Assembly (NCBI GenBank): GCA_937901145.1
Contig: CALCHE010000093.1
Coordinates: 1 to 19,013, forward strand
Length of the DNA stretch: 19,013 bases
Reading direction: 5' to 3'
Source: an uncultured Clostridia bacterium
Lineage (GTDB): Bacteria; Bacillota; Clostridia; Oscillospirales; Acutalibacteraceae
Position numbers and translations under genes: made by a program. The notes beneath the pieces are model-generated. The model had not been told where the DNA came from. It ran no database searches and saw only the letters and a program-made list of their open reading frames with translations. This document shows positions 13,924-19,013 of the stretch, one piece after another. The stretch's first letter is position 1; every line of letters begins with the position of its first letter.

Positions 13924-15372
13924 ATGGCAATCTACAACCCCAAATCACTCAAAGCAGAGGAATTCATCAATGACGGAGAAATCCGTGCCACTCTCGAATA
14001 TGCAGAGGCTAATAAAAACAACCGTGAGCTTATTTTAAGCATTATCGAAAAGGCTCGTCCCCGCAAAACCGAAACAGGCACTGTCTGTTCAGGTCTTTCT
14101 CACCGTGAGGCAAGTGTGCTTTTAGCCTGTGAGGACGAGGAGCTTATCGAAAGAATTTACGAGGTAGCCGAAGAAATCAAGCTCGCCTTTTACGGAAACA
14201 GAATCGTTATCTTCGCTCCCCTTTACCTTTCCAACTACTGCGTAAACGGCTGTGTTTACTGCCCCTACCACATAAAAAATAAAAACATCGCCCGTAAAAA
14301 GCTTACTCAGGAGGAGGTCAAGGCTGAGGTTATCGCACTTCAGGATATGGGACATAAGAGACTTGCCATCGAAGCAGGTGAAGACCCGAAGAATAATCCC
14401 ATCGAATATATTCTCGAATGCATCAAGACAATTTACAGCGTTCACCATAAAAACGGTGACATCCGCCGTGTAAATGTAAACATCGCCGCCACCACCGTAG
14501 AAAACTATCGTAAGCTCAAGGATGCAGGCATCGGCACCTACATTCTTTTCCAGGAAACCTATCATAAAGAAAGCTATCTCCAGCTTCATCCCACAGGACC
14601 CAAGCACGACTACGATTATCATACAGAGGCTATGGACAGAGCTATGGAGGGCGGAATCGACGACGTAGGTCTCGGTGTTCTCTTCGGTCTCGAAATGTAC
14701 AAATACGAGTTCGCGGGACTTATTATGCACGCTGAGCATCTGGAAGCAGTTCACGGCGTAGGCCCCCACACCATCAGCGTTCCCCGAATCAAAAAAGCAG
14801 ACGACATCGACCCCACAGCCTTCGATAACTCCATCTCCGATGACATTTTCGCCAAAATCACAGCCTGTATCCGTCTGGCTGTTCCCTACACAGGTATGAT
14901 TATTTCCACCCGTGAAACAGAGGAAACAAGAACAAAGCTTCTGCGTCTCGGTGTCTCACAGGTTAGCGGCGGCTCGAGAACCTCCGTAGGCGGCTACACC
15001 GAGGAGGAACGTCCCCACGACACCGAGCAGTTCGATGTTTCTGACCAGAGAACCCTCGACGAGGTTGTTGCCTGGCTGATGGAAAACGGTCACATCCCCT
15101 CCTTCTGCACAGCCTGCTACCGTGAAGGCAGAACAGGCGACCGTTTTATGTCTCTGTGTAAAAACGGACAGATTATAAACTGCTGTCACCCCAATGCTCT
15201 TATGACACTTACTGAATATCTGGTAGACTATGCAAGTGACAGGACAAAGGAAATCGGCTTTAAGATGATAGATGAGGAAATCGAAAAGGTTACCAAGGAT
15301 AAGGTTAAAGCCATCGCAAAGCAGAACATCGAGGACATCAAAAATTCAAACCGAAGAGATTTCAGATTCTAA
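13924..15372 (+). CDS. hydG: [FeFe]-hydrogenase H-cluster radical SAM maturase HydG
   Basis: Tyrosine-cleaving radical SAM lyase that makes the CO and CN ligands of the H-cluster, 482 residues. The SAM-cluster motif is C106, C110, C113 (YCVNGCVYCPYH). The C-terminal auxiliary-cluster motif CX2CX22C is complete: C395, C398 and C421 (FCTACYREGRTG ... NCCHPN). ThiH-like barrel blocks include AIEAGEDP and FQETYH. It starts 4 nt after hydE. Its stop codon overlaps the first heptamer of element C, which separates it from hydF by 263 nt although the same operon order is kept. Confidence 0.97.
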   Translation: MAIYNPKSLKAEEFINDGEIRATLEYAEANKNNRELILSIIEKARPRKTETGTVCSGLSHREASVLLACEDEELIERIYEVAEEIKLAFYGNRIVIFAPLYLSNYCVNGCVYCPYHIKNKNIARKKLTQEEVKAEVIALQDMGHKRLAIEAGEDPKNNPIEYILECIKTIYSVHHKNGDIRRVNVNIAATTVENYRKLKDAGIGTYILFQETYHKESYLQLHPTGPKHDYDYHTEAMDRAMEGGIDDVGLGVLFGLEMYKYEFAGLIMHAEHLEAVHGVGPHTISVPRIKKADDIDPTAFDNSISDDIFAKITACIRLAVPYTGMIISTRETEETRTKLLRLGVSQVSGGSRTSVGGYTEEERPHDTEQFDVSDQRTLDEVVAWLMENGHIPSFCTACYREGRTGDRFMSLCKNGQIINCCHPNALMTLTEYLVDYASDRTKEIGFKMIDEEIEKVTKDKVKAIAKQNIEDIKNSNRRDFRF

Positions 15373-15594
15373 GTGCTAAGTGCAAAACGATAAACGCTAA
15401 ACGATAAACGAGTTTCTCAGGTTTACCTCTGATAATACTTTTTCGCAGATACACCGAGCATTTAAATATACGCTGCAGGTGACTAATAGGCAGTATTACG
15501 ATTAATATTCTATTGAAACGGCGGCATATCAGATACTGCTTACCGAAGCTGTTCCCGCCCGTTTAGCGTTTGGCACTTTGCGTTTAGCGTTCAT
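15371..15594. repeat. Inverted-repeat element C (ORF-less) between hydG and hydF
   Basis: The left arm 15371-15412 is six heptamers (AAGTGCT, AAGTGCA, AAACGAT, AAACGCT, AAACGAT, AAACGAG); the right arm 15560-15594 is five (CGTTTAG, CGTTTGG, CACTTTG, CGTTTAG, CGTTCAT). They are imperfect inverted copies. Inside, GCAGTAT (15490-15496) and ATACTGC (15533-15539) form a further perfect helix. The words differ from elements A and B but the architecture is the same. No gene or terminator T-run is inside. Confidence 0.6.
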
Positions 15595-15635
15595 TATGAC
15601 ATATTTATCATTTCAATAAACGAAAGGAGTAAGCT

Positions 15636-16826
15636 ATGAGCCTTAACAATGTTCCCTCCTCCGAAAGAATCCATATCGGCTTTTTCGGTCTGAGAAATGC
15701 AGGTAAATCAAGCCTCGTTAATGCTGTTACAGGCCAAAATCTCGCAGTGGTTTCCGATGTAAAAGGCACTACCACAGACCCTGTAAAAAAAGCGATGGAG
15801 CTTTTACCCGTGGGCCCCGTGGTTATCATTGACACGCCCGGTATCGACGATGAAGGTACACTCGGCGAAATGCGTGTACAGAAGGCCAAAGAAATCCTTC
15901 ATAAGACCGATATAGCCGTACTTGTGCACGATGTAAGGGAAAGTCTCAACGAAGCAGAAAAAGAGCTTATAAGCCTTTTTAAAGAGAAAAAAATACCCTT
16001 CATTATCGTATATAACAAATGTGATACAATAAAAAAACTTCCCGAAAAGGAAGAAAACGAAATATATGTAAGTGCTCTCACAGGCGAAGGAGTAAACGAG
16101 CTTAAGGAGCTTATCGCTGAAAAAGCCAAGGGCGCCAAAACAGAAAAGGTTATCGTAAGTGACCTGATTAAGGAGGGTGACACGGTGCTTCTGGTCATCC
16201 CCATCGACAAGGCCGCTCCCAAGGGCAGACTTATTCTCCCTCAGCAGATGACTCTGCGTGACATTCTGGACAAGGGTGCAATTCCCCTTTGCTGCCGTGA
16301 CAGCGAGCTTACGGCTACTCTTGACAAGCTCAGAGAACCTCCTGCCTTAGTCATCACCGACTCACAGGTTTTCGGCAAGGTTTCAAAAATTCTCAGCGAA
16401 GACATTCCTCTCACCTCTTTTTCCATTCTTATGGCAAGATACAAGGGCGACCTTGCCTCTCTGCTGAAGGGCGCAGATGCTCTCTCAGGTCTTAAGGACG
16501 GTGACAGAGTGCTTATCAGCGAGGGCTGTACCCACCACAGGCAGTGCAACGACATCGGCACGGTTAAAATGCCGAAATGGATCGAGGACTACTCAGGAGC
16601 AAAGCCTGACTTCTCCTTCACAAGCGGTGGAGAGTTTCCCGAGGATCTGACACCCTTCAAGCTGGTCGTTCACTGCGGAGGCTGTATGCTAAATGAAAAG
16701 GAAATGCAGTCGAGGACAGAAAGATGTAATTCTCAGAATGTGCCTATCGTTAATTACGGAATGGTGATAGCGAAAATGAATGGGATTCTGAAAAGAAGTA
16801 TGGCACCTTTAGAACAGATATCGTAA
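15636..16826 (+). CDS. hydF: [FeFe]-hydrogenase H-cluster maturation GTPase HydF
   Basis: Scaffold GTPase on which the diiron subcluster is completed and handed to apo-HydA, 396 residues. The N-terminal Era/TrmE-like GTPase has P-loop GLRNAGKS (18-25), DTPG and NKCD motifs and SALTGEG. The middle dimerisation domain includes VLLVIPIDKAAPKGRLILPQ. The C-terminal cluster-binding domain has the CxH...HCxxC pattern: C298 and H300 (GCTHH), then H346, C347 and C350 (HCGGC). The ribosome-binding site is GAAAGGAG. It is the last gene of the hyd operon, separated from hydG by element C; no clear separate promoter was found in the gap. Confidence 0.96.
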   Translation: MSLNNVPSSERIHIGFFGLRNAGKSSLVNAVTGQNLAVVSDVKGTTTDPVKKAMELLPVGPVVIIDTPGIDDEGTLGEMRVQKAKEILHKTDIAVLVHDVRESLNEAEKELISLFKEKKIPFIIVYNKCDTIKKLPEKEENEIYVSALTGEGVNELKELIAEKAKGAKTEKVIVSDLIKEGDTVLLVIPIDKAAPKGRLILPQQMTLRDILDKGAIPLCCRDSELTATLDKLREPPALVITDSQVFGKVSKILSEDIPLTSFSILMARYKGDLASLLKGADALSGLKDGDRVLISEGCTHHRQCNDIGTVKMPKWIEDYSGAKPDFSFTSGGEFPEDLTPFKLVVHCGGCMLNEKEMQSRTERCNSQNVPIVNYGMVIAKMNGILKRSMAPLEQIS

Positions 16827-16837
16827 GATACTGTTCT
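16811..16837 (+). terminator. Hairpin overlapping the hydF stop codon
   Basis: AGAACAG-a-TATC pairs with GATA-CTGTTCT (11 bp with one bulged A) around a GTAA loop; the stop codon TAA is inside the loop. The following sequence is T-rich (TTTGTC repeats) but not a pure T-run, so this may be a weak terminator or a 3'-end stabiliser. Confidence 0.45.
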
Positions 16838-16843
16838 ATCGTG

Positions 16844-16903
16844 TTTGTCTTTGTCTTTGTATTTTTATTTGTATTTTATTTTTGATTTTGTTTTAGATTT
16901 AGA
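16844..16903. repeat. Degenerate hexanucleotide tandem repeat (TTTNNN x10)
   Basis: Ten consecutive hexamers keep TTT in the first three positions: TTTGTC twice, TTTGTA, TTTTTA, TTTGTA, TTTTAT, TTTTGA, TTTTGT, TTTAGA twice. It lies in the 3' intergenic region between hydF and the convergent gene. Confidence 0.6.
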
Positions 16904-16965
16904 TTACCTTTAAATGCTACATTTGTTACATTTATATGCAAATGCATTAAGCTTCATAAAAAGAG

Positions 16966-17001
16966 ACGGACGAAACGGTTTTTACCGGCTCGTCCGTTTT
17001 G
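16966..17001. terminator. Bidirectional terminator between hydF and the convergent gene
   Basis: ACGGACGA (16966-16973) pairs with TCGTCCGT (16990-16997), with an inner CGGT-tttt-ACCG helix. T-rich sequence follows on the plus strand (TTTTGTATTTT), and five T follow on the minus strand, so it can serve both convergent transcripts. Confidence 0.85.
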
Positions 17002-17005
17002 TATT

Positions 17006-18685
17006 TTATTTCACTTTTTCACAGGAAACTATACTTTTTCCCGAATGAGTTATTTTTACTCTGTCACCCACATTCAGCAGAAGCATGTTTTCGTTATTTC
17101 CTGCTTTGGCTCTGTAGATATTATCCTCTGTGTCTATCAGATAAATATAAGTATTTCCGTCAATATCGATATATTTTATTGAGGAAACGGTTATTTCAGT
17201 TTCTGTGACATCACCTGTTACATCTTCACTGTCTATACCGAGAGCCGCTTTATATTTTTTTATACATTCACTCTGTGTGTTAGCTGTAGTAACTATATTG
17301 TACTGCTCCACATTTACAGTAGCGTAAAGCTTGACAAGACCTCCCGAATCCTTGAGTACCATAATGTATGTGGGGTGTCCGTCGATATTTATAAGTGAAG
17401 GGAAGGATGCCTGGTACCCCTTTTCCTGTACCTCACCCTCGGCTGCAGCCATAGCAGATTTCTCATCAGCACCCGCTATCTGATAATAACGGCTTTCGCC
17501 TGTTCTCTCATTCGCCAGAAGAAATCCGATATTTGAGCTGTCACCGTTTACTGAGGTTACACCTGTATAAATCCATATATCGCCATCCTTAGCTACATAA
17601 CCGTAGTCGGAAACAGGTGTTTCATCTGTCATTTCCTCATCACCTGTATAATATGTTGTTACCTGCTTACAGTCCTTTTTGGTAAATAGGCTGTTAAGAT
17701 AACCGTTCTGCAGCATACCGTACCAATTATACTGCTGACAGATAAGATCTCCGTAAAAGACCACATCTATCCAGTTGGGAATGTCAGCCACACCGTATCT
17801 TTCCGTTTTACCGCTTACAGGGTCGAGGACTACACATCCGTTTACGGTTTTACCTCCGAATAAACCTACTGTTCTTTCGATAACCGAAGCCACATAATAC
17901 GGCTTTCCGCTTTCATCTATTTCGAAATGAAGATTTTCCAGCATAAGTGTGGGATATGCCTTTCTGATATAGCGTAAAGCATCCTCAGAAAAGTAAGCAG
18001 ATGGCACATATTTCATTCCCTCGGATTTTACAAATGAAGCTGACATAGAAACGGGGTTAACAGTTACATAACCCTTTGTTCCGCTTTCCTTGTTGTTTAC
18101 CCATTTGAAAAAGCCTGCATATTCCAGTGCGGAAACCTTTATGGGTTTTCCGTTATAATCTATCTGTGTATAGTCATAGGAAACATTGAACTGGCTTACA
18201 ACATCGGAAAGAGCACCGATTTCACGGTCACCGAGCATACGAGCAGAAGCAGTGTCCATAAGTGCGATGGAATCAGTTCCTACTGATTCTGCCATATCCT
18301 GTGAGAAGGATGAATCAGTAACCTTTAAAATCTTTGAGTATTTAGTAGCATTGAACACGGTGGTACCGCAAATCATAAGCACTACCGTCAATACCGTAGT
18401 GATAATAGGTGCAAGATAAGGCTTTATATCAAATCTGAATTCCGCGTGTTTTTTTGTTCTTCCTTTTGATCCGACCTTTTTCTTAACTGTTACCCATCCG
18501 AAATCCTTACTGCCCTTACACAAACGCACAAGAATAACGAAAATGAAAAGAGTAATGTCAATAATAACCCACAGACCCGGATTATGTATATTCAGAGCAG
18601 GGCAAAAACAATACACAGAAAGTGCAGCAAAAATCAGTGATGCCGCTCCGCCTATAATGTAAGGATAGGGATTGATTTTCTTCAT
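17006..18685 (-). CDS. Membrane-anchored protein of unknown function
   Basis: A 559-residue protein that I cannot assign to a named family. Two hydrophobic hairpin helices near the N-terminus (about residues 8-28 and 38-53) are followed by a basic cytoplasmic stretch (KKKVGSKGRTKKH) and a third membrane helix (about 86-106). The remaining 450 residues are probably extracytoplasmic: polar, beta-rich, with repeated short blocks such as GKPYYVASV, GCVVLDPVSGKTERYGV and GHPTYIMVLKDSGG, loosely PepSY-like, and a small C-terminal OB-like segment (NTYIYLIDTEDNIYRA ... GDRVKI). An ATG nine codons upstream (18712) coincides with the predicted transcription start, and AAAGGAG precedes the ATG at 18685, so the shorter form is chosen. 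It is monocistronic. Confidence 0.75.
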   Translation of the reverse strand: MKKINPYPYIIGGAASLIFAALSVYCFCPALNIHNPGLWVIIDITLFIFVILVRLCKGSKDFGWVTVKKKVGSKGRTKKHAEFRFDIKPYLAPIITTVLTVVLMICGTTVFNATKYSKILKVTDSSFSQDMAESVGTDSIALMDTASARMLGDREIGALSDVVSQFNVSYDYTQIDYNGKPIKVSALEYAGFFKWVNNKESGTKGYVTVNPVSMSASFVKSEGMKYVPSAYFSEDALRYIRKAYPTLMLENLHFEIDESGKPYYVASVIERTVGLFGGKTVNGCVVLDPVSGKTERYGVADIPNWIDVVFYGDLICQQYNWYGMLQNGYLNSLFTKKDCKQVTTYYTGDEEMTDETPVSDYGYVAKDGDIWIYTGVTSVNGDSSNIGFLLANERTGESRYYQIAGADEKSAMAAAEGEVQEKGYQASFPSLINIDGHPTYIMVLKDSGGLVKLYATVNVEQYNIVTTANTQSECIKKYKAALGIDSEDVTGDVTETEITVSSIKYIDIDGNTYIYLIDTEDNIYRAKAGNNENMLLLNVGDRVKITHSGKSIVSCEKVK

Positions 18686-18718
18686 AGATAACGAACTCCT
18701 TTTCTTTGTCATAATTTT

Positions 18719-18747
18719 ATTTTAAATTATTTCCATCCCTTTGTCAA
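18719..18747 (-). promoter_or_regulatory. Sigma-A promoter of the unknown membrane protein gene
   Basis: On the minus strand perfect TTGACA (18742-18747) and TAAAAT (18719-18724) are 17 bp apart. The predicted start is near 18712, which argues for the downstream start codon at 18685. Confidence 0.8.
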
Positions 18748-18868
18748 TAAAACCAACAACGGATGACTGTGATTATATGATACAACAGCTAAAATAAAAA
18801 GTGAATGACAAAAAGTGCAGATACCATATGTAAAAATTGGCAGTTTCTGCAAAAAAACACTTATATTG

Positions 18869-18899
18869 AAAAAAAGACTCCCACATTAGTGAGAGTCTT
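18869..18899 (-). terminator. Intrinsic terminator of tuf
   Basis: On the minus strand AAGACTCTCAC pairs with GTGGGAGTCTT (11 bp, one T-G pair) around a 4-nt loop TAAT, followed by a T-run. It begins 22 nt past the tuf stop codon. Confidence 0.9.
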
Positions 18900-18921
18900 G
18901 ATTTTAGCAATACTATTCGAA

Positions 18922-19013
18922 TTATTCGTTGATAGCGATAACAACGCCTGAACCAACAGTACGGCCACCTTCACGGATAGCGAAACGAAGACCTTCTTCG
19001 ATAGCGATTTCTG
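18922..19013 (-). CDS. tuf: Elongation factor Tu (C-terminal fragment, cut by the window edge)
   Basis: Only the last 30 codons are in the window. The minus-strand translation ends in EEGLRFAIREGGRTVGSGVV then IAINE, which is the conserved EF-Tu C-terminus (domain III) that delivers aminoacyl-tRNA to the ribosome. The gene continues beyond the right end. A strong terminator follows. Confidence 0.95.
   Translation of the reverse strand, partial: EIAIEEGLRFAIREGGRTVGSGVVIAINE

Noticed and set aside
14122..14769. 215-codon minus-strand frame inside hydG
   Set aside because: It is a shadow of hydG codon bias; hydG has complete motifs and the antisense frame has no recognisable domain.

Overview
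The window looks like chromosomal DNA of an anaerobic clostridial Firmicute, most like gut Oscillospiraceae/Ruminococcaceae and possibly uncultured. This rests on [FeFe]-hydrogenase maturation genes, purine-rich Shine-Dalgarno sites (AGGAGG type), near-consensus sigma-A promoters with 17-bp spacers, LuxS, RecG, a LysM-G5-M23 cell-wall protein and an EF-Tu C-terminus. Assignment below the class level is inference. No rRNA, tRNA or CRISPR array was seen.

Layout. 1-372: no gene; a run of unrelated perfect palindromes, then a terminator for the minus-strand TraX-family gene (373-1143). A short divergent intergenic region carries back-to-back promoters. A plus-strand run follows: histidine phosphatase, YmdB-type phosphoesterase, lipoprotein solute-binding protein (1310-4359), a four-helix-bundle gene inside an inverted-repeat element (4361-4918), recG and luxS (4941-7455). 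An M23 peptidase gene has its own promoter and a long leader (7464-9653). Next is a small low-GC module of a 3-TM protein and an XRE repressor with a consensus promoter and two matching operator-like palindromes (9792-10435). 10481-10851 holds only repeats. A CPA2-type antiporter (minus) faces away from the TM1266-hydE-hydG-hydF operon (12602-16826), which has a leader of about 300 nt ending in a terminator-like hairpin. Convergent to it lies a large membrane-anchored protein of unknown function (17006-18685, minus), followed by the 3' end of tuf (minus) with its terminator.

How the genes work together. hydE, hydG and hydF encode the three assembly proteins of the [FeFe]-hydrogenase H-cluster, and TM1266 is their usual small partner. 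The hydrogenase itself is not in the window. LuxS belongs to S-ribosylhomocysteine recycling; RecG is housekeeping. The XRE/membrane-protein pair looks self-regulated.

Most unusual feature. Nine intergenic arms are built of degenerate heptanucleotides in strict 7-nt register. The words differ between loci (AAYGCAG, AAACGNT, TATTCA, AAANTTC types) but period and polarity are kept: the purine-rich strand follows stop codons and the pyrimidine-rich strand precedes start sites. Three pairs form inverted-repeat elements of 558, 190 and 224 bp. The largest encloses a gene of the 23S-rRNA intervening-sequence protein family. The 190-bp one, in the hyd leader, shares internal sequence with it and looks like an ORF-less relative.
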